From Dyella terrae (GTDB lineage: Bacteria > Pseudomonadota > Gammaproteobacteria > Xanthomonadales > Rhodanobacteraceae): 64,000 nucleotides of DNA. Position numbers and translations under genes: made by a program. Of the stretch, positions 25,703-34,546 are shown one piece after another; position 1 is the stretch's first letter, and each line of letters begins with the position of its first letter. The DNA lies in NCBI RefSeq assembly GCF_004322705.1, contig NZ_SIZZ01000001.1, forward strand, positions 806,001 to 870,000, in the 5' to 3' direction. The notes below the pieces were generated by a model. It had not been told where the DNA came from and made no database searches. It saw only the letters and a program-made list of their open reading frames with translations.

Positions 25703-28700
25703 CAAGGCGTTTCCCCGAAGCGAGGCGCCAGGAGCGAAGCATCCACCCGAATCGGGCCATGCGCCCGATCCGGTACGGCGCTGACCGACCAGGCCGGCAG
25801 GGCGAAGGTGAAGCAGGCGCCGGGGCCGTCGTTGGCCGATGCCCACAGCTCGCCACCATGGTTCTCGAGGATCGACCGACTGACCGAAAGGCCGATGCCC
25901 ATGCCCGAAGCCTTGGTGGTGTAGAACGCGTGGAACAGACGCTCGCTGTCCTGTGCCTCGAAGCCGGAGCCGTTGTCGCGCACCGCCAGGTAGACACGCC
26001 CCTGGCCGTCAACGCCGGTGGTGACACGCAGGTGGTGCAGGCGTCCATCGATCGACCGCATGGCATCGGAGGCGTTGAGAATCAGGTTCATGATCACCTG
26101 CTGCAACTGGACGCGGTCGCCGCGAACGGCGGGCAGTTCGTCGGTAAATTCGGGTTGCAGCACGACGCTGTTGCGCTGGAGTTCGCCCAGCAGCATCGCC
26201 AGTACTTCGCGCGTCGCCTCGTTGAGATCCACCGGCTCCGGTGCCAGCTCCTTCTTGGCGAACAGCGCGCGCAGGCGCTGGATCACTTCGGAAGCGCGGT
26301 TGCCGTCACGTATCGTGCGACGCGCCGTTTCGCGCGCGCCGTCGACATTGGGCGGGTCGGCCGCAAGCATGCGCAGACAGGTGTTGGCGTTGGTGATGAT
26401 GCCGGCAAGCGGTTGGTTCACTTCATGGGCAATGGACGCGGTCAGTGCGCCAAGGCTCGCCACGCGCGCCACGTGCGTCAGTTCGGAACGCACCTTGCCC
26501 AGCGTCTCCTCGGAGTGCCAGCGTTGCGAGACATCCTGGACGGCGGCGATGTACGACAGGCCACCCTCATCGTCCCGATTCGCATGCGCCACCAGACGGA
26601 CGTGCTTGATACGACCGTCCGGCATCATCAGTCGATGCTCCTGTTCGAAATCGCGTCCGTCCAGGCGCTGCCGCGTCAGCATGTCGTGCACCAGCGGCAG
26701 ATCTTCCGGATGGATGCGGGCATAGATCATCTCGAAATTCGGTTCGATGCCCGGCGCGATTTCCATGATGCGGTAGATCTCGTCGGACCAGACGATCTCA
26801 TCGGTAGCGACGCGCCAGGAGAACGTGCCGGTCTGGCTCAGGCGCTGCGCCTTGGCGAGGAACGCTTCGCTTTGCTTCAGCGCGGATTCCCAATAGGCGC
26901 ATTCGATGGCGATGTGGATCAGATGCGTAAAGCGTGCAATCAGCGCCTGATGCATGGGCTCCGGAGCGCGAGGCTGTCGGAATCCAATGGAAAGGACGCC
27001 CGCCACCTGGCCCGCGACGCACGTGATGGGCGTGGACCAGTTGGCGTGGATCCCGCTGGCCATGGCCTCGGCACGCCAGTCGTCCCAGCGCGGCTCAGCG
27101 CGAAGGTCCACCGAGATCACGGAACTGACATGGAGCGCCGACCACGCCATGGGGTCGTCGCTCGCGCGCGCCGGGCGTCCGGTAACACGCTCGATCAGTG
27201 CCGACGGAACATGCGGCGCCGCGCCCGCCTGGAGATAGAGCAGTGCACCCTCTTCGCGCGCCGGCTGCGATCGACGCGGGTCGACCAGCACCACGCTGCA
27301 AAGCGCGCCGTCCATGACCGTTTCGATCAGGCGACAGACTTCATCAAGGATATGCGGCAGCGGCGCGGTGCGCGCCATCATGGCCAGCAACTTCTTTTCG
27401 CCGGCAAGCAACATTTCCGCCTGCTTGCGATCTTCGATGTCCGTATTGGCGCCATACCACTTCACGACGTGGCCCCAGCCGTCACGTTGCGGCGTCGCGC
27501 GGATCAGGAACCAGCGATAGACACCATCGTGGCGGCGCAGGCGCGCTTCATATTCGCCTGGCTGTCCGGATTCCAGCAGCGTTTGCCAGTAAACGGCCAG
27601 CGCAGGCGCGTCATCCGGATGCACGGCCGCGGTCCACCCATAGCCGTAGCAATCGTCCAGCGTCATGCCGGTGTACTCGCTCCAGCGCTGATTGAGGAAG
27701 TCAACGCTACCGCTCGCGTCGGTGCTCCACACAAAGCCGGGTGTTGCGTCGAGAATGCTGCGCAGACGATCTTCGGAGAGGCGAAGCTGGTCGAGCGCCT
27801 GCTCGATCGATCGCTGCGAGCGCATGCGTTCGATGGCGATGCCGGCGATATGGTTGAGCTGCCCAATGAGCGCCAGGTCCCGCGCGGTCGGTGAAGTAGG
27901 GCGATCAAAGTAAATGGCGAAAACGCCGATCGTTTCCCCCGAGGCTGCGATCACGGGCGTCGACCAGCACGCGCGCAGTCCGTGCGCCATGGCCAGTGCC
28001 GGCCAGTGGGTGGAGGCCCAGCGGGTTTCGTTGGTGAGGTCCGGCGCAATGACTTGCTCGCGCAATCGAACGGCCATGGGGCAGGGCCCCACGTCCACGC
28101 CGATGGCGCAGCCGGAAATGACTGAAACGAAGTTGGCCGGCAGGTGGGGGCCGGCAGTCGATTCCATGCGGGTGCCGGTGGGGTCGAGCAGCATCACGCT
28201 GCAACGGCATCCGGTGAAGGTGTCTTCGACCAGATGGCAGAATGCGTCAAGGATCTCCGCGCGTGAACGTCCCTGCGCAACGCGTTCGAGCAAGGCTTTT
28301 TCGCCGGCCAACAGTACATCGCCGCGCTTTTGGTCTTCGATATCCGCGTCCACCAGAAACCAACGGGCGATCTTTCCCTCGCTGTCGCGCAGCGGCAGGC
28401 CTTGCACGTGGAACCAGCGGTAGGCGCCATCCGCGCGTCGGACGCGATGGACAAACTCATAGGGCTCGCCCGTTGCTACGGCGTGTTTCCAGGTGGCGAT
28501 GGCGGCGAGCATGTCATCAGGGTGGACGGTGTCGATGGCGTTCCAGCCCAGGAGCTGCTCGAGCGTGGCCCCGAGGTACTCGCGTGCATAGCGGTTGAAA
28601 TATTCACCTTGTCCCGTGGCATCGGCCAGCCCGATGAAGGCGGGGATGCTGTCGACAATCGCGCAGAGATTGATGTCGCGTACGTCGGTGGGCGTCGAGG

Positions 28701-29046
28701 GAAGGTAGGCCTCGATGTCGGTGGCCATGCCATGCCATTGGATGATCGTGCCCGTTTCATCTTTGGCCGGGCACAAGCGCAGGGCAAAGGCACGGTAGCT
28801 GCCGTCGAATCGCCGCAAGCGGGCCCGCATTTCGATGAGCTCGCCCGGATGCCACCAGCGCTTGAGCAGTGCGCCCAGATCCTCCGGGTGCATCACCGCA
28901 GGCCAGCCATCAGCGGCAGCCGCTTCCACACTTTGGCCGGTGTACTCGCACCATGCCCGATTGACGTGATCGACACGCCCGTCGGGTAGGGCAGTCCACA
29001 CCAACCCAGGCAGCGCATCGAGGACGCTGCTGAGTTCATTCTTCAT
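25702..29046 (-). CDS. Multi-PAS/GAF sensor histidine kinase
   Basis: A soluble kinase of 1114 aa with no membrane segment. Domains in order: PAS (~5-120, LPGLVWTALPDGRVDHVN), PAS (~135-255), GAF (~270-425, with CSVMLLDP), PAS (~440-560, TPGFVWSTDASGSVDFLN), GAF (~570-730, CSVVLVDP), PAS (~750-870, GTFSWRVATDEIVWSD), HisKA (phospho-His in ASIAHEVNQPLAGI) and HATPase_c (VIMNLILNASDAM, VRDNGSGFEA, GMGIGLSVSRSI). The FixL/TodS-like architecture points to redox, aromatic or gas sensing in the cytoplasm. ATG 29046 is chosen for GTGAGG just upstream. It is followed by two coupled response regulators. Confidence 0.94.
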   Translation of the reverse strand: MKNELSSVLDALPGLVWTALPDGRVDHVNRAWCEYTGQSVEAAAADGWPAVMHPEDLGALLKRWWHPGELIEMRARLRRFDGSYRAFALRLCPAKDETGTIIQWHGMATDIEAYLPSTPTDVRDINLCAIVDSIPAFIGLADATGQGEYFNRYAREYLGATLEQLLGWNAIDTVHPDDMLAAIATWKHAVATGEPYEFVHRVRRADGAYRWFHVQGLPLRDSEGKIARWFLVDADIEDQKRGDVLLAGEKALLERVAQGRSRAEILDAFCHLVEDTFTGCRCSVMLLDPTGTRMESTAGPHLPANFVSVISGCAIGVDVGPCPMAVRLREQVIAPDLTNETRWASTHWPALAMAHGLRACWSTPVIAASGETIGVFAIYFDRPTSPTARDLALIGQLNHIAGIAIERMRSQRSIEQALDQLRLSEDRLRSILDATPGFVWSTDASGSVDFLNQRWSEYTGMTLDDCYGYGWTAAVHPDDAPALAVYWQTLLESGQPGEYEARLRRHDGVYRWFLIRATPQRDGWGHVVKWYGANTDIEDRKQAEMLLAGEKKLLAMMARTAPLPHILDEVCRLIETVMDGALCSVVLVDPRRSQPAREEGALLYLQAGAAPHVPSALIERVTGRPARASDDPMAWSALHVSSVISVDLRAEPRWDDWRAEAMASGIHANWSTPITCVAGQVAGVLSIGFRQPRAPEPMHQALIARFTHLIHIAIECAYWESALKQSEAFLAKAQRLSQTGTFSWRVATDEIVWSDEIYRIMEIAPGIEPNFEMIYARIHPEDLPLVHDMLTRQRLDGRDFEQEHRLMMPDGRIKHVRLVAHANRDDEGGLSYIAAVQDVSQRWHSEETLGKVRSELTHVARVASLGALTASIAHEVNQPLAGIITNANTCLRMLAADPPNVDGARETARRTIRDGNRASEVIQRLRALFAKKELAPEPVDLNEATREVLAMLLGELQRNSVVLQPEFTDELPAVRGDRVQLQQVIMNLILNASDAMRSIDGRLHHLRVTTGVDGQGRVYLAVRDNGSGFEAQDSERLFHAFYTTKASGMGIGLSVSRSILENHGGELWASANDGPGACFTFALPAWSVSAVPDRAHGPIRVDASLLAPRFGETP

Positions 29047-29108
29047 ACCGGCCTCACTCGGCGATCGCCGTCTGTCGAGCATGCGCCAGGTGCGCGCGCG
29101 GGGACATC

Positions 29109-29176
29109 ATACTTTGGTGTCGGTTGGCGCCGGCACCCACATACCAAGGTATCGACCGATACCAACGTGCAATCGC
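29109..29176. promoter_or_regulatory. Divergent regulatory region with paired ACCAARGTAT elements
   Basis: Between the kinase (leftward, 29046) and the second ohr (rightward, 29255). On the minus strand ACCAAAGTAT occurs at 29109-29118; on the plus strand ACCAAGGTAT at 29143-29152. The latter runs into a perfect palindrome GGTATCG-AC-CGATACC at 29149-29164. The 29143-29176 block is matched at 23835-23868. This is a plausible operator for the local FixJ-type regulator, with one half facing each gene. Confidence 0.55.
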
Positions 29177-29254
29177 CCCGTCCTGGCAGGCCTGCTTTGA
29201 TCGTTCGCCGTTCCACCCCGGAACGTGACATTCGATCATCTGAAGGATTCCGCC

Positions 29255-29668
29255 ATGACGCCCGAAAAGGTTCTCTACACCGCCAAGGTCCACACCACCG
29301 GCAACCGCGACGGCGGCACCTCGCGCAGCAGTGATGGCCTGCTGGATATCCACCATGCGCTGCCGGGCTCGGGCAAGGGCACCAACCCGGAGCAGCTGTT
29401 CGCAGCGGGATGGTCAGCCTGCTTCGACGGCGCGATGAACATTGCCGCGCGCCGCATGAAGGTCGCGTTGCCGCCGGAACGCGCCGTGGATGCCGAAATC
29501 GACCTGTGCATGACGGGCGACGACTACTTCCTGCAAGCGCGTCTCAACATCAGCTTGCCGGGCCTCGATGCGGAAACGGCTCGTGCCATCGTCGATGCGG
29601 CTCACCAGACCTGCCCGTACTCCAAGGCCACGCGCGGCAATGTCGCGGTGACCATCAACGTCGCCTGA
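29255..29668 (+). CDS. ohr: Organic hydroperoxide resistance protein, Ohr/OsmC family (second copy)
   Basis: A 137-aa thiol peroxidase with Cys56 (GWSACFDGAM) and Cys120 (HQTCPYSKATRGN), and N-terminus VLYTAKVHTTGNRDG. It is about as diverged from the first Ohr (19954) as separate subfamilies would be, and lacks that copy's extra cysteine. GAAGG lies upstream of ATG 29255. It heads a co-directional run: SDR starts 11 bases after its stop. The ACCAARGTAT elements upstream tie it to the two-component system rather than to an OhrR repressor, for which I see no gene. Confidence 0.92.
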   Translation: MTPEKVLYTAKVHTTGNRDGGTSRSSDGLLDIHHALPGSGKGTNPEQLFAAGWSACFDGAMNIAARRMKVALPPERAVDAEIDLCMTGDDYFLQARLNISLPGLDAETARAIVDAAHQTCPYSKATRGNVAVTINVA

Positions 29669-29679
29669 GGAGGCTGGTC

Positions 29680-30426
29680 ATGAGCGACAGCAAGAGTCTG
29701 GCCGGCAAGTTCGCACTCGTCACCGGCGGATCGCGCGGCATTGGTGCGGCCATCGTGCGGCGCCTTGCGCAAGACGGTGCGGCGGTGGCATTCACCTACC
29801 AAAGTGCAGAAGCACCGGCGCAGGCGCTGGTCGCGGCCATCGAGGCAAAGGGCGGCAAGGCAACGGCCATCAAGGCCGACAGTGCCGATCCGGCCCAGGT
29901 CAAACGCGCGGTGGAACAGGCCGCCCGTCATTTCGGGCGCCTCGACATCCTGGTCAACAACGCGGGCGTGCTCAGCCACGGCACGGTCGACCACTACGAG
30001 CTGGCCGAATTCGATCGCGTGCTCTCCGTGAACGTCCGCGCCGTCTTCGTTGCCGTGCAGGCCGTCTTGCCCTACATGGGCGAGGGCGGTCGCATTATCA
30101 CCACGGGTAGCGTGGCCGGTGTGCAGACCAAGTTTCCTGGTGCGTCCGCGTACTCGATGAGCAAGGCCGCCGTGGCCGGCCTGACGCGCGGCCTCGCACG
30201 GGATCTCGGTCCGCGCGGTATCACCGTCAACAACGTGCAGCCCGGTCCGACCGAAACCGACATGACCGATGACGAAGCCGTGCGCGACATGCTGCGCCCG
30301 ATCCTCGCCCTGGGTCGCCTGGGCACGGGGGACGAAGTAGCCAGTCTCGTCGCTTTCCTCGCCCGACCCGAAGCCTCTTTCATCACCGGCGCCGCGCTTA
30401 ACGTCGATGGCGGCTATCTGGCGTGA
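29680..30426 (+). CDS. Short-chain dehydrogenase/reductase (classical SDR)
   Basis: A 248-aa NAD(P)-dependent oxidoreductase. The cofactor motif is TGGSRGIG at ~15-22, followed by NNAG (LVNNAGVLSHG). The catalytic Ser lies in TTGSVAGVQ, with YSMSK as Tyr-x-x-x-Lys. PGPTETDMT and GAALNVDGGYLA are the usual C-terminal blocks. GAGGAGG precedes ATG 29680, 11 bases after ohr, so they are one operon. It is similar to 3-oxoacyl-ACP reductase-like and glucose-dehydrogenase-like SDRs; the substrate is unknown. Confidence 0.95.
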   Translation: MSDSKSLAGKFALVTGGSRGIGAAIVRRLAQDGAAVAFTYQSAEAPAQALVAAIEAKGGKATAIKADSADPAQVKRAVEQAARHFGRLDILVNNAGVLSHGTVDHYELAEFDRVLSVNVRAVFVAVQAVLPYMGEGGRIITTGSVAGVQTKFPGASAYSMSKAAVAGLTRGLARDLGPRGITVNNVQPGPTETDMTDDEAVRDMLRPILALGRLGTGDEVASLVAFLARPEASFITGAALNVDGGYLA

Positions 30427-30520
30427 AGCGATCGATACCGACGATCTGATGTAACCCGCGCGGTTTCCGCAACGAAGACTGCATGACGCACGGAACCCAC
30501 CTTCCCCAAGGAGCACCACC

Positions 30521-31882
30521 ATGTCCCCCATTCGTTCGAATACCCATCCGTCGCTTGCGCGTCGCGCGCTGATGCTTGCCTGCCAGGTGGCGCTGGTGGC
30601 AGCCGTCAGCATGGCAGTGACCTCGACCCAGGCCGCGGATGCCCCGGCGGCTGCGGTCAAAAACGACAGCAGCATTCGTCCTTACCCGATCCACATTCCG
30701 CAGTCGCAGATCGATGACCTGCGTAAACGCATCGCCCAGACGCGCTGGCCTGACAAGGAAACCGTGCGTGACGAATCCCAGGGCATCCAGCTGGCGGAGG
30801 TGAAGGATCTCGTCGCCTACTGGGGCAAGGGATACGACTGGCGCCGCATCGAGAAGCAGCTGAATGCGCTGCCGCAATTCGTCACCACCATCGACGGCAT
30901 CGACATCCAGTTCATTCATGTGAAGTCGCGCGTGCCGGGCGCCATGCCGTTGATCCTCACGCATGGCTGGCCGGGTTCGCCGCTGGAATTCCTGAAGACG
31001 ATCGGGCCGCTGACCGATCCGGTGGCCTACGGCGGCAAGCCGGAAGATGCATTCGACGTGGTTATTCCGGCGATCCCGGGCTACGGCTTCTCGGGCGTCC
31101 CCACCGAACTGGGTTGGAATCCCGAGCGCGTCGGACGGGCCTGGGACGTGTTGATGAAGCGCCTGGGTTACACGTATTACGTGTCGCAGGGCGGTGACCA
31201 CGGCTCGGTGATTTCCGATGCCATGGCGCGCCAGGCACCGAAGGGCCTGCTGGGCATCCATCTGAACATGCCGGCCACGATCCCCGCCGAGCTGGTCAAG
31301 CCCATAAATGCCGGTGATCCGGCACCGGCCCATCTGAGTGCTTCCGAAAAGCGCGCGTATGAGTCGATGAGCACGTTCTTTGGCCGCAACGCAGCGTACG
31401 GCGGCATGATGGTGACGCGACCGCAGACCGTCGGTTACCTGCTGTCCGATTCGCCGAGTGCGACAGCGGCATGGCTCTACGAGAAGATTGCCGAGTGGAC
31501 CGACAGCAACGGCCATCCCCAGACGGTGCTGAGCCGCGATGAGATCCTCGACGACATCACCATCTACTGGCTGACCAATACGGGCGCGTCCTCGTCGCGC
31601 TTCTACTGGGAAAACAACAACAACAATTTCAGCTCCGCCGCGCAGAAGACCCGCGACATCAAGGTGCCGGTGGCGATCACGGTGTTTCCGCACGAAATCT
31701 ATCGCGCGCCGGAAAGCTGGTCGAAGCAGGCTTACCCCTCGCTGTACTACTTCCACGAAGCGTCGAAGGGTGGTCACTTCGCTGCGTGGGAACAGCCGCA
31801 GCTGTTCGCCGAAGAGCTGCGCGATGCATTCCGTCCGCTGCGCAAGGACGCAGCAACGCACGCAGCCAGTGCCGCGCCATGA
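30521..31882 (+). CDS. Exported epoxide hydrolase-family alpha/beta hydrolase
   Basis: A 453-aa alpha/beta hydrolase with the epoxide-hydrolase N-terminal (EHN) domain (residues ~50-160, IRPYPIHIPQSQIDDLRKRI, WPDKET, YWGKGYDWRRIEKQLN). The oxyanion motif is HGWPGSPLEF, the nucleophile Asp lies in QGGDHGSVIS, and the late His in KGGHFAAWEQP. A signal peptide with a twin arginine (LARRALMLACQVALVAA) suggests export, possibly by Tat; cytoplasmic family members lack this. The stop overlaps the next start (ATGA at 31879-31882). Confidence 0.92.
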   Translation: MSPIRSNTHPSLARRALMLACQVALVAAVSMAVTSTQAADAPAAAVKNDSSIRPYPIHIPQSQIDDLRKRIAQTRWPDKETVRDESQGIQLAEVKDLVAYWGKGYDWRRIEKQLNALPQFVTTIDGIDIQFIHVKSRVPGAMPLILTHGWPGSPLEFLKTIGPLTDPVAYGGKPEDAFDVVIPAIPGYGFSGVPTELGWNPERVGRAWDVLMKRLGYTYYVSQGGDHGSVISDAMARQAPKGLLGIHLNMPATIPAELVKPINAGDPAPAHLSASEKRAYESMSTFFGRNAAYGGMMVTRPQTVGYLLSDSPSATAAWLYEKIAEWTDSNGHPQTVLSRDEILDDITIYWLTNTGASSSRFYWENNNNNFSSAAQKTRDIKVPVAITVFPHEIYRAPESWSKQAYPSLYYFHEASKGGHFAAWEQPQLFAEELRDAFRPLRKDAATHAASAAP

Positions 31883-32070
31883 AAGTGATCCGCACGTACG
31901 CCACCCGCCTCGCCGCCGAAGTGGCGAGGCTCGCGCTGGACGGGGCCGGTATTCCGGCCCTGGTGGTCGGCGTCGACATCGGCATGGAAGGCGGTGGCGC
32001 GGGCGTGCAGTTGCTGGTGCCCGAGGCTTTGGCCGACGACGCCCGGCTGCTGCTCGGCCCGACGGCGTAA
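31879..32070 (+). CDS. DUF2007-like small protein
   Basis: A 63-aa product whose ATG overlaps the epoxide-hydrolase stop by four bases (ATGA). It reads MKVIRTYATRLAAEVARLA, then LDGAGIPALVVGVDIG, and ends VQLLVPEALADDARLLL. This is the pattern of DUF2007 (putative signal-transducing small domain: strand, helix, strand, LxVPxxxxxxA). Its role is unknown. The coupling supports expression with the hydrolase. Confidence 0.8.
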   Translation: MKVIRTYATRLAAEVARLALDGAGIPALVVGVDIGMEGGGAGVQLLVPEALADDARLLLGPTA

Positions 32071-32104
32071 CGCGTTATCCACTCACATCACGGGAGTCAC
32101 ATTC

Positions 32105-33118
32105 ATGTCCCTCAAGCAACGTCCCATTCTGGCCACCCTGGTCCTTGCCGCCGCTCAGTGGGGCACGGTTGCCGCGGTGCAGGCGACCGACATCGCCTCG
32201 CCATCGACGGCGAGCCAAAGTCCGCTGGGCGAGTTGAAGCAGGTTAAAGCAGGCGTCCTGAGCGTGGGTTACGCCGAACTGGGTCCTGCCAAAGGTCCCG
32301 TCGTCATCCTGCTGCACGGCTGGCCTTACGACATACACAGCTACGACGTCGTGGCGCCCGCGTTGGCGGCGAAGGGCTATCGGGTACTTGTGCCGTTTGC
32401 GCGCGGTTACGGCGCAACGCGCTTCCTTTCCGATGCGACGCCACGCAACGCCGAGCCGGCCGCTCTTGGCAAGGATGTCATCGACTTCATGGACGCGCTG
32501 AAGATCGATCGCGCCGTCATCGGTGGTTTCGATTGGGGTGCACGTTCGGCCGATATCGTGGCCGCCCTGTGGCCCGAGCGCGTGAAAGCCCTGGTATCGG
32601 TCAGCGGCTATCTGATCGGTAGCCAGGAGGCAGGCAAGCAACCGCTGCCGCCGAAGGCAGAGCTGCAGTGGTGGTACCAGTTTTATTTCGCCACGGAGCG
32701 CGGCGAGCAGGGCTATGCGAAATACACGCACGATTTCGCCAGGCTGATCTGGCAACTCGCGTCGCCGCAATGGAAGTTCGATGACGCGACCTTCGATCGC
32801 AGCGCCGTGGCGCTGGACAACCCGGATCAGGTGGCGCTGGCCATTCATAACTACCGCTGGCGGCTGGGCCTGGCCGCGGGGGAGGCGAAGTACGCCGGGC
32901 TTGAGAGCCGCCTGGCTAAGTTTCCGACCATCAGTGTGCCGACGATCACCATGGAAGGCGACGCCAATGGCGCCCCGCACCCCAATGCCGATGCCTACCG
33001 AAAGTTTTTCACCGGCAAGTACGAGTACCGGCTGATCACTGGCGGCATCGGCCACAACCTGCCGCAAGAGGCGCCGCAAGCCTTCACCCAGGCCGTGATT
33101 GACGCCGATCACCTCTGA
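32105..33118 (+). CDS. Exported alpha/beta hydrolase (epoxide hydrolase/dehalogenase-like)
   Basis: A 337-aa alpha/beta-fold enzyme with a signal peptide (ILATLVLAAAQWGTVAAVQA). The oxyanion motif is LLHGWPYDIHSY, the nucleophile is probably Asp in GGFDWGARSADIV, and the late His lies in GGIGHNLPQEAP. GG-D-WG is shared with soluble epoxide hydrolases and haloalkane dehalogenases. It follows the DUF2007 gene by 34 bases and belongs to the same run as the epoxide hydrolase and the cytochrome P460 gene. Confidence 0.9.
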   Translation: MSLKQRPILATLVLAAAQWGTVAAVQATDIASPSTASQSPLGELKQVKAGVLSVGYAELGPAKGPVVILLHGWPYDIHSYDVVAPALAAKGYRVLVPFARGYGATRFLSDATPRNAEPAALGKDVIDFMDALKIDRAVIGGFDWGARSADIVAALWPERVKALVSVSGYLIGSQEAGKQPLPPKAELQWWYQFYFATERGEQGYAKYTHDFARLIWQLASPQWKFDDATFDRSAVALDNPDQVALAIHNYRWRLGLAAGEAKYAGLESRLAKFPTISVPTITMEGDANGAPHPNADAYRKFFTGKYEYRLITGGIGHNLPQEAPQAFTQAVIDADHL

Positions 33119-33135
33119 ACCACGGGAGCGCCTGG

Positions 33136-33645
33136 ATGAAACCCCATCAGCTTGTTCTGCTCGCGGCGAGTTGCTGTTCCGTGTTGCTTGCCTCCGTGGC
33201 GATGGCCATGCAGGCATCGCCACCGAAAGAGGCGTCGCCGATTTATGGCGTCACCCTGCCTGACGGGTATCGCCAGTGGCAGTTGATCGCCCCGGCCCAG
33301 GAAGGTGCGCCGCTCAATGAGTTGCGCGCCGTGCTCGGCAATCGAACCGCGATCAAGGCCTACCAATCCGGCGCACAACCGTTTCCCGACGGCACCGTGC
33401 TGGTGAAGCTCGCATGGAAGCACGAGCAGTCGCCGGAGTTCGAATCGGCGTCCATTCCCGGCGATGCGACCACGGTGCAGGTCATGGTGAAGGATGCGAA
33501 GAAATATGCGTCGACAGGCGGCTGGGGCTACGGCCGCTTCGTCCGTGGCAAACCCGCGGACGAAGCCCAGCACAAGACCTGTTTCGCCTGCCACGAAGCA
33601 CGCGCCAAAGCGCGCGACTACGTCTTCACGCGCTACGCCCCGTAA
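33136..33645 (+). CDS. Cytochrome P460-family c-type haem protein
   Basis: A 169-aa exported protein. A signal peptide (LVLLAASCCSVLLASVAMAMQ) is followed by the P460 fold (LPDGYRQWQLIAPAQ, LRAVLGNRTAIKAYQ, FPDGTVLVKLAWKHEQ) and one haem-binding CFACH at residues 149-153 near the C-terminus. Family members oxidise hydroxylamine or bind NO; some are cytochrome c' beta. The Lys that cross-links to haem in true P460 cannot be placed with certainty. It starts 17 bases after the preceding hydrolase. Confidence 0.92.
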   Translation: MKPHQLVLLAASCCSVLLASVAMAMQASPPKEASPIYGVTLPDGYRQWQLIAPAQEGAPLNELRAVLGNRTAIKAYQSGAQPFPDGTVLVKLAWKHEQSPEFESASIPGDATTVQVMVKDAKKYASTGGWGYGRFVRGKPADEAQHKTCFACHEARAKARDYVFTRYAP

Positions 33646-33689
33646 TGCCGCTTGGCGAGCACAGGGAGGTGCTCCATTCCCATCAGGTC

Positions 33690-33716
33690 GTTATTCCCGC
33701 GAAGGCGGGCATCCCG
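33690..33716 (+). repeat. Single short palindromic intergenic repeat
   Basis: GTTATTCCCGCGAAGGCGGGCATCC holds CCCGC-GAAG-GCGGG and resembles the CATTCCCGCGAAxGCGGGAAT element dispersed in many proteobacterial genomes. Only this copy was noticed in the window. It lies between the P460 gene and the next hydrolase and could act as a weak terminator. Confidence 0.5.
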
Positions 33717-33760
33717 TTGCGACCACGTCAATTCACTGCGACCACGCCCCAAGGACCCTC

Positions 33761-34546
33761 ATGAAACGCACCCTCATCACCCTCATGGCCGCCGCTGCCA
33801 TCCTCACCGGCACTGCCGCCTTCGCGCAGATGAAGAAACCCGACAAGCCCTATATCGTCCTGGTCCACGGCGCCTTCGCCGACGCGACCAGTTGGGACGG
33901 CGTCGCGAAGATCCTCCGCAAGGACGGCTACCACGTCATTGCCGCCGCCAATCCGCTGCGCAGTGTCAAAGGCGATGGCCAGTACATCGGCAGCCTTGTC
34001 GAGGCACTCAAGGACCCGGTTGTGCTGGTGGGCCATTCCTACGGGGGCAGCGTGATCACCGAGGCCGCCAACGGCCATGCCAACGTCAAGGCGTTGGTCT
34101 ATGTGGCGGCCTTCTCCCCCGAGACCGGTGAATCGGCCGTCGAGCTGTCGGGCAAGTTCCCCGGCAGCACGCTGGGGCCCACGCTTTCGCCTCCCGTGCC
34201 GCTCGCCGATGGCGGCAAGGATCTCTATATCCTGCAAGACAAGTTTCCCGCGCAGTTCGCGGCAGACGTTCCAGTGGCGCAGGCCAGCCTGATGGCCGTC
34301 GCCCAGCGTCCGGTGACCGAGGCCGCTCTCAATGAAAAGAGCGGGCAGGCCGGCTGGAAGCAGATCCCGTCGTGGCACATCTATGGCTCGGCGGATAAGA
34401 ACATCCCGCCCGCAGCGATGGCCTTCATGGCGAAGCGAGCGCAAGCGCGGGATACCAAGGTGGTCAGCGGCGCCTCCCATGTCGTCATGGTGTCCCACCC
34501 CGTTGAAGTGGCGAAGATGATCGAAGAGGCGGCCTCAGCCCCTTGA
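33761..34546 (+). CDS. Exported alpha/beta hydrolase, GHSYGG type
   Basis: A 261-aa enzyme with a signal peptide (LITLMAAAAILTGTAAFAQ). YIVLVHGAFADATSWDGV, the nucleophile Ser in VLVGHSYGGSVI and the late His in VVSGASHVVMVSHP define a salicylate-esterase/hydroxynitrile-lyase-like alpha/beta hydrolase. AAGGA lies upstream of ATG 33761. It ends the co-directional run that began at the second ohr. The substrate is unknown. Confidence 0.92.
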   Translation: MKRTLITLMAAAAILTGTAAFAQMKKPDKPYIVLVHGAFADATSWDGVAKILRKDGYHVIAAANPLRSVKGDGQYIGSLVEALKDPVVLVGHSYGGSVITEAANGHANVKALVYVAAFSPETGESAVELSGKFPGSTLGPTLSPPVPLADGGKDLYILQDKFPAQFAADVPVAQASLMAVAQRPVTEAALNEKSGQAGWKQIPSWHIYGSADKNIPPAAMAFMAKRAQARDTKVVSGASHVVMVSHPVEVAKMIEEAASAP

